This document shows positions 53,021 to 61,864 of a stretch of 64,000 nt of DNA, piece after piece. Source of the DNA: Myxococcales bacterium (GTDB lineage Bacteria; Myxococcota_A; Polyangia; Palsa-1104; JAEUJZ01); NCBI GenBank assembly GCA_016794505.1, contig JAEUJZ010000023.1:256550-320549 (forward strand). Direction: 5' to 3'. The notes below the pieces were generated by a model. The model was given only the letters and a program-made list of their open reading frames with translations. It was not told the DNA's origin and ran no database searches. Made by a program: the position numbers and the translations under genes. Positions within the stretch are counted from its first letter, which is position 1; each line of letters opens with the position of its first letter.

Positions 53021-53311
53021 GACGGCCTCACCTGCGGGTCATGGGGTCTGCCAGGCGGTGTCCTTTTTCACTGATCCGGGCAGCCAGCTCCGACGGAACT
53101 AGCCGACGACACAGCCGCCTGCATGGCGAAACAGACGCGCAGAATGCCGCCGTGGATCCCACCTGTCAACAGCGCCCTTGGACAAAGCCCCGACGCACAG
53201 ACCGCTGGGCCGCGCGATCTGGCAGCCGATCCAAGGCACGCAGCCGGGCCCGACCCACTCTCGGGCTGCCGACCCGGATCGACCGCGAAACCTGCGTGAT
53301 ACGATGGCGCT
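53021..53311. other. 290-nt divergent intergenic region
   Basis: The space between the divergent RmlC-like and VWA-FHA genes is GC-rich. No gene, RNA or clear promoter is seen. Confidence 0.3.
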
Positions 53312-55039
53312 ATGGATGCGCAGTCCCTCCGTCTTGAGGCGCTGCCCCTGCATCGCAGCATGCAGGTGGGCACCACCCAGACTGACTATGTGCTGATCAA
53401 GATCAGCGCTCCAACCCAACGCAGCGGCCCCCAGCCCAGGCTGAGCGCGGTCCTCTTGCTGGATGTGTCGGGATCGATGAAGGGCAACCCCCTTGCCCAA
53501 GTAAAAGAATCGGTGGCGCGCTTGTCCTCGATCTTGGGCGACGACGATGCGCTGGGGGTGGTGACGTTTTCAACCAGCGCTCAGACGGTGGTCCCCATCG
53601 CGACGCTGGGTCAAGGCAGCACCCGCCGCAGCATCGAGCGCGCCAGTGAAAGCCTGGCCGCCGATGGCTATACCAACATGAGCGCCGGCCTCAGCCATGC
53701 CGCGCTGCAGTTTCCTCCGCGAGCCAGCGACGAACGACAGCTGATCTTGCTTCTGTCCGACGGTCAGCCCAACGTCGGGACGCAGACCCTCGAAGGTCTC
53801 TCGGGCGAGGTCGCGCAGATCAAGTCGCGCAGCGTTGCCGTGTCGACGCTGGGCTATGGCGCGCAGCACAACGAAGACCTCTTGCTTTCGCTCTCGGATG
53901 CTGGCGGCGGACGATATGCCTATGTCAAAGACACGACGATGGCGGCCAGCAGCTTCGCACGCGCGCTCGGTGCGCAGCGCGACGTGATCGCCGAAGACGT
54001 GGCGCTGACCATGGCCCCGGCCCCAGGCGTCGAGATCCTGCGCGTCCTCGGCGATGCGCGGACTTCATTCGGCGAAGGCGGGCTGCGCATCAGCCTGTCG
54101 GACATGCTGCTCGGCGAAGAGATCCATGTCGTCGTCGAGCTTAAGATCTCGGCCCGCCGTGACATCGGTCGCGTACGCACCCTGAAAGTGGCGCTTGGCT
54201 ATCAGCCCACGCGGGCCGCTTTCGCCGCGGTCGATGCGCGCGGCCAAACGCGCGAGCCGCAGGTGCTGCGAGACGAGGTCCAGATCGATCTGACGACGCT
54301 GCCCAGCGACGAAGTCGACCCCCGCGCCAAAGAGCTTGTGGTCCTGGCCTTGACCATCGAGCAGCGCCAAAAAGCGCGGGCTCTTTTCGACCAACGTGGC
54401 TTCGCAGCGGCGATTCCGATCTTGGAAAAAGCCAAAGCGCAGGTGGAAGCGGTGCATGGCGGCGTGCCTCCCGTCGACAGTCCGCTTCACGATCTGCACG
54501 AAGCACTGCTGGACGATCTGCAGATCGCCCAAAAAGCGCCCAAGCCCGACGAATACAGCGTGCTGCGCAAGACCAACATGGATCAGCAGATGCTGAACAC
54601 CGGGCTCAATCGCGGGGTGACGCAGAACGCGACACCGTCGGCGCAGCACATGGTGATCAAGCTGCAGGGTCAGCTGGGGCCCCCGGCAAAAGCGCGGCTG
54701 GTCTTCGTCGATGGTCCGCAGCACGGCAAGGTCGTCCCCATGGGTCCCGAGTGCCGCATTGGCCGCGGTCGCGACAATGACCTGGTGCTCGACGACGCGC
54801 TGGCCACGCGACGACACGCACTGATCCAGTGGGTGGGGCGCGGCTTCATCGCCCATGATCTCGGCAGCAGCAGCGGCACGTACATAAATGGCCGCCACAT
54901 CGTCGACGACTATGTGCTGCAAGACGGAGACCTGATTCAGATCGGGGCCAGCAAGCTCCGCTTTGAGCGCATCGATGGCGGGAAGCCGGGCGACGCGGAC
55001 GGCAAAGGAGAGCGCGGCGACCGCGCCAAGCGAGCCTAA
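53312..55039 (+). CDS. VWA-FHA domain protein
   Basis: A 575-aa cytosolic protein. Residues about 45-225 are a von Willebrand A domain with a complete MIDAS (DVSGSMKG near 51, TNMSAG and LSDGQPN), so it should bind a metal-dependent ligand. A middle region (about 235-400) may be a VWA-associated beta/helical domain. Residues about 475-555 are an FHA phosphothreonine-binding domain, GRGRDNDLVLDDALATRRHALI then HDLGSSSGTYING. The tail is charged (KGERGDRAKRA). Such proteins may link Ser/Thr kinase signalling to complex assembly; the two kinases in this window are candidate partners, which is inference. Confidence 0.9.
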   Translation: MDAQSLRLEALPLHRSMQVGTTQTDYVLIKISAPTQRSGPQPRLSAVLLLDVSGSMKGNPLAQVKESVARLSSILGDDDALGVVTFSTSAQTVVPIATLGQGSTRRSIERASESLAADGYTNMSAGLSHAALQFPPRASDERQLILLLSDGQPNVGTQTLEGLSGEVAQIKSRSVAVSTLGYGAQHNEDLLLSLSDAGGGRYAYVKDTTMAASSFARALGAQRDVIAEDVALTMAPAPGVEILRVLGDARTSFGEGGLRISLSDMLLGEEIHVVVELKISARRDIGRVRTLKVALGYQPTRAAFAAVDARGQTREPQVLRDEVQIDLTTLPSDEVDPRAKELVVLALTIEQRQKARALFDQRGFAAAIPILEKAKAQVEAVHGGVPPVDSPLHDLHEALLDDLQIAQKAPKPDEYSVLRKTNMDQQMLNTGLNRGVTQNATPSAQHMVIKLQGQLGPPAKARLVFVDGPQHGKVVPMGPECRIGRGRDNDLVLDDALATRRHALIQWVGRGFIAHDLGSSSGTYINGRHIVDDYVLQDGDLIQIGASKLRFERIDGGKPGDADGKGERGDRAKRA

Positions 55040-55052
55040 CCTGCGGGCGCTG

Positions 55053-55071
55053 CGCTCGTCGGAAACGAGCG
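55053..55071 (+). terminator. Weak stem-loop after the VWA-FHA gene
   Basis: CGCTCGT (55053-55059) and ACGAGCG (55065-55071) form a 7-bp stem with a 5-nt loop 14 nt after the stop codon. There is no U-tract, so it is a weak candidate. Confidence 0.35.
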
Positions 55072-55203
55072 AGCACACGTGCCGCAAATGGGATGTGATA
55101 AGCTTATTCGACCCCGAGTCTTTCCCGGCGAGTCGAGCCGCCTGCCATGGCCGCCTTTTTGCCTTCACGGCCCGTCTCGCCATTACTGCCTAGGAGACTA
55201 ACC

Positions 55204-55917
55204 ATGAGCTGGAAGATGTGGGCCACCGCGCTGAGCTTCGGCATCGCTGCCAACGTCGCGGGACCAACAGCACAGGCATCCGATCGCGGCGATGGCGCGG
55301 CCGTCACCGGCACCGGCAAAGAGAAGCTCGACATCGTCGACCTGTTTGCCTGGATGGACCCGACAGGCAACAACGTGTTCTTCGTCCTGACGCTCAATCC
55401 CAACGCGCCCGTTGGAACCCTGTTTGATCCCAACCTGCTGTACGTCATCCACACCAGCGCCCGCTCGGGTCTTAATGATGCGGCCCCGGCTGCGGACATC
55501 CCCATCATCTGCCGCGTCCAAAGTACGGCGCGTGCCGAGTGCTGGGTCGGCAGGTCGACCTATGCCGTCGGCGGTACCGAGCGCGTCAACTTCAGCCCCG
55601 ACCAGAAGCTCAGCTTCTATGCGGGTCGTCGCAACGATCCATACTTCGCCTATGACACGCCGGCAAATGGCGTCGGTGGCATGATGGCGTCGATCCGAAC
55701 CACCTTGGCCGGCAAGACGCGCATGGCCAATGGTTGCTATCAGTTCTCGACGGCGGAACGGGATGCGGCACGGAATGCGCTGACCGGCGGTACGCGCGTC
55801 GACAGCTATGCCGGCCGGAATGTCATGGGGCTCATGCTCTCGGTCAACAAGAGCCTGCTCTTGGCGCAGGGCAAGACCAACCTGGCCGTCTGGGCCACCA
55901 TCAACAACCGGATGTAG
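55204..55917 (+). CDS. DUF4331-like secreted protein, N-terminal half
   Basis: A 237-aa exported protein whose signal runs SWKMWATALSFGIAANVAG and ends after QAS. The mature part DIVDLFAWMDPTGNNVFFVLTLNPNA, FDPNLLYVIH and FYAGRRNDPYF matches the N-terminal half of DUF4331, a secreted family typically of 400-500 residues. AVWATINN is the last element and stands where full-length DUF4331 proteins continue. The missing half appears to be the next gene, 15 nt downstream. Taggagac upstream of the ATG is a good ribosome-binding site. Function is unknown. Confidence 0.7.
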   Translation: MSWKMWATALSFGIAANVAGPTAQASDRGDGAAVTGTGKEKLDIVDLFAWMDPTGNNVFFVLTLNPNAPVGTLFDPNLLYVIHTSARSGLNDAAPAADIPIICRVQSTARAECWVGRSTYAVGGTERVNFSPDQKLSFYAGRRNDPYFAYDTPANGVGGMMASIRTTLAGKTRMANGCYQFSTAERDAARNALTGGTRVDSYAGRNVMGLMLSVNKSLLLAQGKTNLAVWATINNRM

Positions 55918-55932
55918 GAAAGGAGGCACCCC

Positions 55933-56652
55933 ATGAAGACTTCATTTTTTGCACTCGGCCTCCTTCTTGGACTCTCGGCGGCTGGCTGTTCCGAAAGCAA
56001 CACGGGCGACTTCCTGTACGTGGCCTATGACCTGGCGCCGTCCGACATGCCGACCGTCGACATGGGCGGCATCCCGGCCCCGCCCGTCCTCGGCATGCAG
56101 ATCGATCGCGTCGGACGACCGCTGATCAACCTGATGCTGGTCAACCCCTTTGAGCAGACGCTCATGGGTGCTGGCGCGGGCACCAAGACGGTCATGCAGG
56201 ATGGCTACAACGCCTCGGTCAATCCGGCCAACTGGCAGGGCAACTATGCCGGCCGCCCATGGATCGCCGACGCGCTGGCCTTCTGGGATGGCGTCGATGG
56301 CATCTGCGGCAACCAGTTCACGCCGCCAAGCGGCATGATGTACACGACGCTGTCGAACATCCTCGCCAACGACTACCTGTTCATCGACACCACCAAGTCG
56401 GTCTGCAATCGCTACCTGGCCGTCGAGCTTGGCGATCCCACCAACTGTGGCGGCCGTCAGCCGGACATCAGCGGTACATCCAACCTAGGCTCGGTCGGCA
56501 TCAACAACAACGTCGTCGACACGACGCTGAACCTGCTGATCGGTGTCCCCGCCGCCGCGGCCAGCGTCTATGCCAACGGCGTCGTCAAGGATGGCGATCC
56601 GGTGCCGCTCAACATCAACACCACGCTGCCCTTCCTGCTCGGCCCCACGTAA
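55933..56652 (+). CDS. Lipoprotein, DUF4331-like C-terminal half
   Basis: A 239-aa lipoprotein (signal MKTSFFALGLLLGLSAAGC). The segments GMQIDRVGRPLINLMLVNPF, NNVVDTTLNLLIG and KDGDPVPLNINTTLPFLLGP are like the second half of DUF4331, where an IDRxGRPxxN block, a DDVVDxxLxxL block and a terminal FPYL block occur. The gene has its own AGGAGG (4-6 nt spacing from its ATG) and signal peptide. It therefore looks like a deliberate split of one domain into two exported proteins rather than a frameshift. It probably pairs with the preceding gene's product. Confidence 0.65.
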   Translation: MKTSFFALGLLLGLSAAGCSESNTGDFLYVAYDLAPSDMPTVDMGGIPAPPVLGMQIDRVGRPLINLMLVNPFEQTLMGAGAGTKTVMQDGYNASVNPANWQGNYAGRPWIADALAFWDGVDGICGNQFTPPSGMMYTTLSNILANDYLFIDTTKSVCNRYLAVELGDPTNCGGRQPDISGTSNLGSVGINNNVVDTTLNLLIGVPAAAASVYANGVVKDGDPVPLNINTTLPFLLGPT

Positions 56653-56687
56653 GCTCGCCTCGCCAGCCCGGCGACCTTCCCCATCCG

Positions 56688-58025
56688 TTACTGCGGCGGC
56701 AAGAGCTCAGGCATCACGGCCCCGGTGACGCCGGGCAGCGTCGTGCCCAAAAGCTGCGCAACGCTCGGCGCCAGGCTGGTGTGGTCATAGACCTTCTTCA
56801 CGGTCTGCGGCTTCAGCCCCGGCCCGACGGCCAGCGCAAAGATGCGACTGCAGCCAGGGCACAGCCGCCGTGACCCGAACTCGGACACGCAGTGGCCGTG
56901 CAAGGCCCACTGCTCTGGCTCGGGATAGTCGTCTCGCCCGTGATCCGTCGTCACCAACAGGTACGTCGTGCCGCGATAGTGCGGATCGCTCTGCAACAAG
57001 GCCCACAGCCGCCCCAGGTAATAGTCGCTGGCCCGCAGCGCCTGGTGATAGTGAAAGATGCCGTAGCTCTGCGCCACGCGACGCTGCACGCGACGCTGCA
57101 GGTGGGCTTCTTCATCGGCATCGACCCACTGAATCACCGCAAAGCGTGGCTTTCTTCGCGGCAGCTCAGAGAGCGCTTCCAGAAACGTGTCCGAGTCCGC
57201 ACGCGAGCCGCCATAGATCTCGGGCTTGAAGTAGCTCGGCTGCGCCACCAAGCCACCGCTTGGCAACGTGGCCTGACCGGCGTCTTGCGGACTCGGCGGC
57301 GGCGAGGCAGGCCCCGAGCCCTCGGTCCCCTGGCCGGGCACAGGCGGCAGCACCGCGCTGTTCTTGAAGCCACAGCTTCGGAAAAAGTCGTCAGCCGCCG
57401 CCACCGGAGGCAGCACCGCGATGCTGCACAGCGGCGACCACGAAGCGATCAGCGCCACCCCATCAAAGCCCAGGTTGAGCTGCTTGCGCAGGCCCTGAAA
57501 CACCGTCGGATAATGGCTGCGCAGATCAGCGGTTGGCGGCGTGTTCGACAGCAGCTTTTCCTGCCGCCTTCCCGCAAAGATATCGCCATAGCCAGGCAGG
57601 CTGACGCCGGCCGGGTTGCTGATCTGAAAGCGCGAAAAGAACACCCCGGCTTTGCGCAGCGCCGTCAGGTTGGGCAAAAGCTCGCTCGCCCGCACCGGCT
57701 TGCCGTTGTCGTCGATGCTGCGGCCCATGACCTCGCGCATGCGCACGCCGTCGATCAGCACCAAGATGACGTTGCGGCGCTCGCTGGGCGGGACCGGCGC
57801 AAGGGGGCCAAACGTCGGCGCGGGCGGCGAAGCGGGCTGTGCGGTGCCGGGCTCGGCGCTGGCCGGTACACCTGTCCCTGTCGCCGCCGTCGCCGTCTTC
57901 GACGATCCTGACGGGGTCGCAGCCTGGCTGAGCCCCGTCTGCGCCGTCTGCGCCACGCCCAGCCCGCGGGCTAGCAAGAGCGCGGAAAAAAAACCCAGAC
58001 CCAAGCACGCCTGACGCATCCCCAT
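56688..58025 (-). CDS. Alkaline-phosphatase-superfamily secreted hydrolase
   Basis: A 445-aa exported enzyme-like protein with a signal peptide and an Ala/Thr-rich linker. The metal site first segment is VILVLIDGVRMREVMG; the nucleophile region is NPAGVSLPGYGDIFAG. Later DADEEAHLQ, VTTDHGRDD and KVYDHTSLAPSVAQLLG supply the usual Asp/His ligands of the phosphodiesterase/sulfatase/alkaline phosphatase fold. The substrate is unknown. The ATG at 58025 avoids overlap with the DUF2520 gene 16 nt upstream. It ends the nadD-DUF2520 operon. Confidence 0.8.
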   Translation of the reverse strand: MGMRQACLGLGFFSALLLARGLGVAQTAQTGLSQAATPSGSSKTATAATGTGVPASAEPGTAQPASPPAPTFGPLAPVPPSERRNVILVLIDGVRMREVMGRSIDDNGKPVRASELLPNLTALRKAGVFFSRFQISNPAGVSLPGYGDIFAGRRQEKLLSNTPPTADLRSHYPTVFQGLRKQLNLGFDGVALIASWSPLCSIAVLPPVAAADDFFRSCGFKNSAVLPPVPGQGTEGSGPASPPPSPQDAGQATLPSGGLVAQPSYFKPEIYGGSRADSDTFLEALSELPRRKPRFAVIQWVDADEEAHLQRRVQRRVAQSYGIFHYHQALRASDYYLGRLWALLQSDPHYRGTTYLLVTTDHGRDDYPEPEQWALHGHCVSEFGSRRLCPGCSRIFALAVGPGLKPQTVKKVYDHTSLAPSVAQLLGTTLPGVTGAVMPELLPPQ

Positions 58026-58041
58026 CCGACGTCTCACAGCG

Positions 58042-58956
58042 CTATGTCGAGCGCCCACCAGATGGTCCTATCGGTGCAAACAGGATCTCGGCCAAGCGAT
58101 CGAGGTCGCCGCTTTCCGCGCTGCCTTTGCGATACGCCAGGTCCAGGGAGCTTGGCCCCAGCGCGCGATAGACGGCCTCCGCTTCCGCCGAGATCGCCGA
58201 CAAGCCGGCCAAGTGGCGGGCCACCGTCGCTCCATCGCCGCGCGCAAACGGTCCGGTCAGCGCCGCGGGCAGGCCGAAGCGCTCGATGTTGTCGATCACC
58301 GACCGCGTCAGTCCAGCCAAGGCCTTTTCTGCGTCGGGCCGATGCAGGCCGATATTCGCCAGCACATGCGCCGCGACATCGATCAGCGCAGCCACGTGGC
58401 CCGCTGCCATCACCGCCGCCGCGTGATACGCCGCCTGCTGCTCGCCGGCCAAGGGCAGGGCCACGCCGCCCAGCGCATCGCACAAAAGCTGCGCCGCCGC
58501 CTGCCCTGCTTCGTCCCCGGACACGGCAAACACCACTCCGCTCAGCGTCTTTTTCGCCGCGACCTCTTCGCCGGCCACAAACGAGTGCAGCGGATGCAGC
58601 ATGCCCACGCCGCGCACCTGCGCACGCTCGGCCGCAAGCACCTCGACCGGAGGCAGCGCCCCCGCACAGTGCAGAAGCACGCTCTTCGGACCGGCCGCGC
58701 CATGCTCGACGATATAGCGCGCCGCCTGGGCAATCGCCTCGTCGCGCACCGCCAAGACCACGATGTCGGCCGCCTGCCGAGAGCTCGCCTCGGGCTCTTC
58801 CCACAGCGGCCCGCGGGCCCGTGACCAGTGTCGCAGGTTGAATCCCGCCTCGGTCAGCGCCGCAGCCAGCGCATGGCCCACCGGCCCGGCCCCCACCACC
58901 AGCACACGCTCGTTTCGCGTCGGCACGGAAATCGGCTCTTGGTCATCGAATCGCAT
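58042..58956 (-). CDS. DUF2520 Rossmann-fold protein
   Basis: A 304-aa protein with an N-terminal nucleotide-binding fold (RVLVVGAGPVGHALAAALTEAG) and a helical second half of the DUF2520 type (LLHCAGALPPVEVL, GVGMLHPLHSF, YHAAAVMAAGHVAALIDVA). Related to ketopantoate- and hydroxyacid-dehydrogenase-like proteins, its substrate is unknown. AGGAG just before the ATG supports the start. It overlaps the end of nadD by 14 nt and is probably expressed with it, which suggests a tie to NAD(P) metabolism. Confidence 0.85.
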   Translation of the reverse strand: MRFDDQEPISVPTRNERVLVVGAGPVGHALAAALTEAGFNLRHWSRARGPLWEEPEASSRQAADIVVLAVRDEAIAQAARYIVEHGAAGPKSVLLHCAGALPPVEVLAAERAQVRGVGMLHPLHSFVAGEEVAAKKTLSGVVFAVSGDEAGQAAAQLLCDALGGVALPLAGEQQAAYHAAAVMAAGHVAALIDVAAHVLANIGLHRPDAEKALAGLTRSVIDNIERFGLPAALTGPFARGDGATVARHLAGLSAISAEAEAVYRALGPSSLDLAYRKGSAESGDLDRLAEILFAPIGPSGGRST

Positions 58957-59626
58957 CGGTCTCCTCGGCGCGGGTCTTGGATTCCGCGACGGGCCGGTAC
59001 AGCCCGTGTTCTTGAATATAGGAAAGCACGCGACGACTCACCCAGGCGCGCGGCTGCCTGCCTTCCGCTAGAGCCTGCCGCACCGCCGTCGAGCTTACCG
59101 CCGGCAGATCCAAGGGCTCGACATGGCGCAGGTCGCTCGGCTGCACGGCCACAAGGGATCCCTGTGCCATTGCCGCCTGCGATGCGTGCGCCAGCCCCGC
59201 CGGAGGGCGCGGTGGATGCGTACCCTCGACGTGACGGCGACCCAGCACGATGAAGCGTACGCGCTGACACAGCTCGGCGGCGCCATGCCAGTGCGCCCGC
59301 TCGCGCAGCAGGTCCGCGCCGATGACCAGCAAGAACTCATGCTGCGGATGGCGCGCCGAAAGCTCGCGCACCGTGTGCAGGGTATAGCTCGGGCCAGAAA
59401 GCTCTTGCTCGATCGTGCAGACCTGGACGCGCGGCAGCGACGCCACGGCATGCTGGCACATCGCGACGCGATGGGCGAACGGCGACATCTGCTTTTCAAA
59501 CGGGTGCTGCGCGCAGGGCAGCATCCAGACCTCGTCGACCTCGTGCGTCTCAAGCACGTACAGGCACGCCAGCTGATGACCAATGTGCGGAGGGTCGAAG
59601 CTGCCACCGAACAGCGCGATGCGCAT
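58943..59626 (-). CDS. nadD: Nicotinate-nucleotide adenylyltransferase
   Basis: A 227-aa NadD, which joins nicotinate mononucleotide and ATP to give deamido-NAD in NAD synthesis. Motifs are GGSFDPPHIGH (phosphate binding, residues 8-18), EFLLVIGADLL and SSTAVRQAL (the ISSTxxR loop), at the usual length. The C-terminus is slightly extended. It heads the minus-strand operon with the DUF2520 and phosphatase-fold genes. In many genomes nadD lies by obgE and rsfS; that linkage is absent here. Confidence 0.93.
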   Translation of the reverse strand: MRIALFGGSFDPPHIGHQLACLYVLETHEVDEVWMLPCAQHPFEKQMSPFAHRVAMCQHAVASLPRVQVCTIEQELSGPSYTLHTVRELSARHPQHEFLLVIGADLLRERAHWHGAAELCQRVRFIVLGRRHVEGTHPPRPPAGLAHASQAAMAQGSLVAVQPSDLRHVEPLDLPAVSSTAVRQALAEGRQPRAWVSRRVLSYIQEHGLYRPVAESKTRAEETDAIR

Positions 59627-59894
59627 GGTCTGGTTACTTTACGCCAAGTCCCCGGTGCAGAGGGCAGCCTGCAGCGCCTGGGGCCTGGTCCCCCACGCAG
59701 ACCGCCTCGTCAGCCGGGCTTCCCGTCGCGTCCGTCCTGGCAGCACCGCCCGCGTGCGTGGCATATGCCATGCAACCTTGGACCGCCGCAGCCCCGCGCA
59801 GGCAGCATGCACCGCGTGCAGCCCGCATCGCGCTCGGCTGTTGGCAGTCGCAGACCCCATTCCATTTCACGCGCACGGACAAAAGAGGCCTCCC

Positions 59895-60722
59895 ATGACC
59901 ACGTCGCCCATCTCGACCCCAGCAATGAACCCGCAGGCAGCACACACGAACGCGATGCGGCAGCCAGGCAGGGGCCTCGCGGCGGCGCTGGGCCTTGGCC
60001 TGGCTCTGTCGCTCGCTGGCTGCGGCGCCGAGCTAGACGATCTCGACGGAGTCGGCGAAGACCTGGGTCCCTATGCCGAGCGCATGCCCTGGGCCGAGTA
60101 CATGGCCACCGCGGCGATGGACACGGTGCAGGGCGCCATGGAATCCAGCGCCTGCACGACGGCGGCGATCCGCGGCCTGTCTGACCAGATCGTCGCTGAA
60201 ATGAACTGCATCCGCCCTGGCCTGATGGGCAACCTGACTGGAGCCAATGTCTCGTTGACCAGCGCCGCGGCGCTGCCGTACCTGCAGAACCCGGCCGCCG
60301 CCGCCATCCGCCGCGCCACCAGCGGACGCAGCCGACTGGGCCTGAACTCGACGCTGCGCACCGTGGCCCAGCAGTGGATGCTGTACGCCTGGTATCGCGG
60401 CGGACGCTGCGGTGTCGGCTTGGCCGCACAGCCCGGACGCAGCAACCACGAAGACGGCTTGGCCATCGACACCTCGGACTACAGCTCGTGGAAGAGCATC
60501 TTGGCCGGCCAGGGCTTCCGCTGGTTTGGCTCGGGCGATCCCGTCCACTTCGACTACACGGGCGGCGCCGATGCCAAGGGCGTTCTGGCCTTCCAGCGCC
60601 TGTGGAACCACAACAACCCCGGCGACAAGATCGCCACCGACGGCCTCTATGGCCCCGCCACCGAAGCCCGCATCAAAAAGTCCCCCCGCACCGGCTTCGC
60701 CAAAGGCGCAAGCTGCGACTAA
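59895..60722 (+). CDS. M15-type peptidase-like lipoprotein with C-terminal peptidoglycan-binding domain
   Basis: A 275-aa lipoprotein (lipobox LSLAGC). Residues about 130-210 resemble VanY/M15 D-Ala-D-Ala carboxypeptidases: SNHEDGLAIDTSDY supplies His and Asp, and SGDPVHFDY the third ligand region. The end, GVLAFQRLWNHNNPGDKIATDGLYGPATEARI, is a peptidoglycan-binding type 1 motif. This is a cell-wall hydrolase or remodelling enzyme held at the envelope. The ATG has AGAGGCC upstream; the frame is open for 104 codons before it but without coding character. A block of tandem repeats follows the stop codon. Confidence 0.85.
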   Translation: MTTSPISTPAMNPQAAHTNAMRQPGRGLAAALGLGLALSLAGCGAELDDLDGVGEDLGPYAERMPWAEYMATAAMDTVQGAMESSACTTAAIRGLSDQIVAEMNCIRPGLMGNLTGANVSLTSAAALPYLQNPAAAAIRRATSGRSRLGLNSTLRTVAQQWMLYAWYRGGRCGVGLAAQPGRSNHEDGLAIDTSDYSSWKSILAGQGFRWFGSGDPVHFDYTGGADAKGVLAFQRLWNHNNPGDKIATDGLYGPATEARIKKSPRTGFAKGASCD

Positions 60723-60740
60723 GCCCGCTTCGCCTGATCA

Positions 60741-60946
60741 GGGTCCTGACCCTCCCGCTGATACCTGCGCTCTTGGGGGGAAGGGTCCTGACCCTCCCGC
60801 TGATACCTGCGCTCTTGGGGGGGATGGGTCCTGACCCTCCTGCTGATACCTGCGCTCTTGGGGGGGATGGGTCCTGACCCTCCTGCACATACCTGCGCTC
60901 TTGGGGGGGATGGGTCCTGACCCTCCCGCTGATACCTGCGCTCTTT
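60741..60946. repeat. Five tandem 43-bp repeats with hairpin cores
   Basis: Units begin at 60741, 60783, 60826, 60869 and 60912 with periods of 42, 43, 43 and 43 bp; the last is cut short near 60946. Each starts GGGTCCTGACCC, a self-complementary core, and ends in a run of 6-7 G. The 43-bp period does not keep a reading frame, so it is not coding. It fills most of the gap between two convergent genes and may act as a two-way terminator or protein-binding array. No spacers separate the units, so it is not a CRISPR array. Confidence 0.9.
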
Positions 60947-60977
60947 GCTCTTGAAGAAGCCGCGGCCGTTTTATCGG

Positions 60978-61754
60978 TTACTGTGCGGACTCTGCCGGGC
61001 CTTGCGGCTTGGCCGGACGGACCGAGCGCAGCGCCTGCCGGTTCAGCGTGCCGTGCAGAACGTCGAACAGCGGGATGGTGACGTTGAAGTTCCAGCGCTT
61101 CATGTTCCGCGGATCGTGATGGCTGGTATGCAGCGCGCCCAAGACGCGAATCAGCCACAGCTTGGCCACCGGGTGCTCGGCCGGCAGGTGATAGGCCAAG
61201 TGCATCCACTCGTACTGCAGAAAGAACAGCACCGACGTACACAGCGACAACATCGCGCAGGTGCGGTTTGCCACCCAGGTCACAAACGCCACCACCGGCA
61301 GCAGCATCCCGATGATCAGCACGATGGCGAACCACGGCATCAGCACCAGCATCCATTCCTGCTGCGAGCGCATGGTCATGTCCGACGCCGTATAGATCAC
61401 GTGGTGCGTGCGCTCGTGCCGCTCGTAGAGCTCGGAAAGCAGCGGCAGGCGGCGATGCAGGACGTCTTTGTGGACCCGCCACTCGAAGCCCAGGCCCGCG
61501 ATGTACGTGATCGGAATCGTCCACAGGTCGACGGCGCGCAGGTCGTGAATCTGCCCGATGGCAACAACCAGCGTGACCAGCGCCACCAGCGATGGCAAAA
61601 GCAAGTGCAGCCAGGGTCGATACCCGGCGGGCACGCCCTTTTTGACCAGCTCGGCGCGGCGCTCTTCCCAGCGCTCTTCCCGGCGCTCTGTCCGGCGCTC
61701 TGTCCGTCGCTCTGTCCGTCGTGCCTCCTGCTCATTTTCCCCGTGCGCGACCAT
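60978..61754 (-). CDS. Fatty acid hydroxylase/sterol desaturase superfamily membrane protein
   Basis: A 258-aa membrane enzyme with four or so hydrophobic segments. The three-histidine-box pattern of di-iron lipid hydroxylases is present: HKDVLH, HERTHH, MHLAYH and HTSHH. The substrate would be a fatty acid, sterol or carotenoid. An unusual Arg-Glu-rich stretch (residues about 10-33), encoded by six 12-bp repeats (61657-61728), lies before the first membrane helix. The ATG at 61754 has AAGG about 9 nt upstream. The gene is divergent from the ATPase-DUF4435 pair. Confidence 0.8.
   Translation of the reverse strand: MVAHGENEQEARRTERRTERRTERREERWEERRAELVKKGVPAGYRPWLHLLLPSLVALVTLVVAIGQIHDLRAVDLWTIPITYIAGLGFEWRVHKDVLHRRLPLLSELYERHERTHHVIYTASDMTMRSQQEWMLVLMPWFAIVLIIGMLLPVVAFVTWVANRTCAMLSLCTSVLFFLQYEWMHLAYHLPAEHPVAKLWLIRVLGALHTSHHDPRNMKRWNFNVTIPLFDVLHGTLNRQALRSVRPAKPQGPAESAQ
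61657..61728 (-). repeat. Six 12-bp repeats in the hydroxylase gene
   Basis: Six contiguous 12-bp units (61657-61668 through 61717-61728) differ at a few positions and encode Arg-Arg-Thr-Glu-type tetrapeptides. They preserve the frame, so number can change without breaking the gene. Confidence 0.75.
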
Positions 61755-61864
61755 GCCGCTACCTTGCGCCCCACCCTGCGGATTTTCAAGCCATCGGATC
61801 GCGCAGATTTTCCGCTCTGGAACCGCCAGCAAGCCGGACCTTGAATCGTGATACGAATCGTCCC

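Noticed and set aside
60741..60946. 43-bp tandem repeats as a CRISPR array
   Set aside because: The repeats are contiguous, without spacers, and no cas gene is near.
60673..61524. Minus-strand repeat protein read through the 43-bp repeats
   Set aside because: The 43-bp period shifts the frame at each unit, and the frame is antisense to the M15-type gene and out of frame with the hydroxylase.
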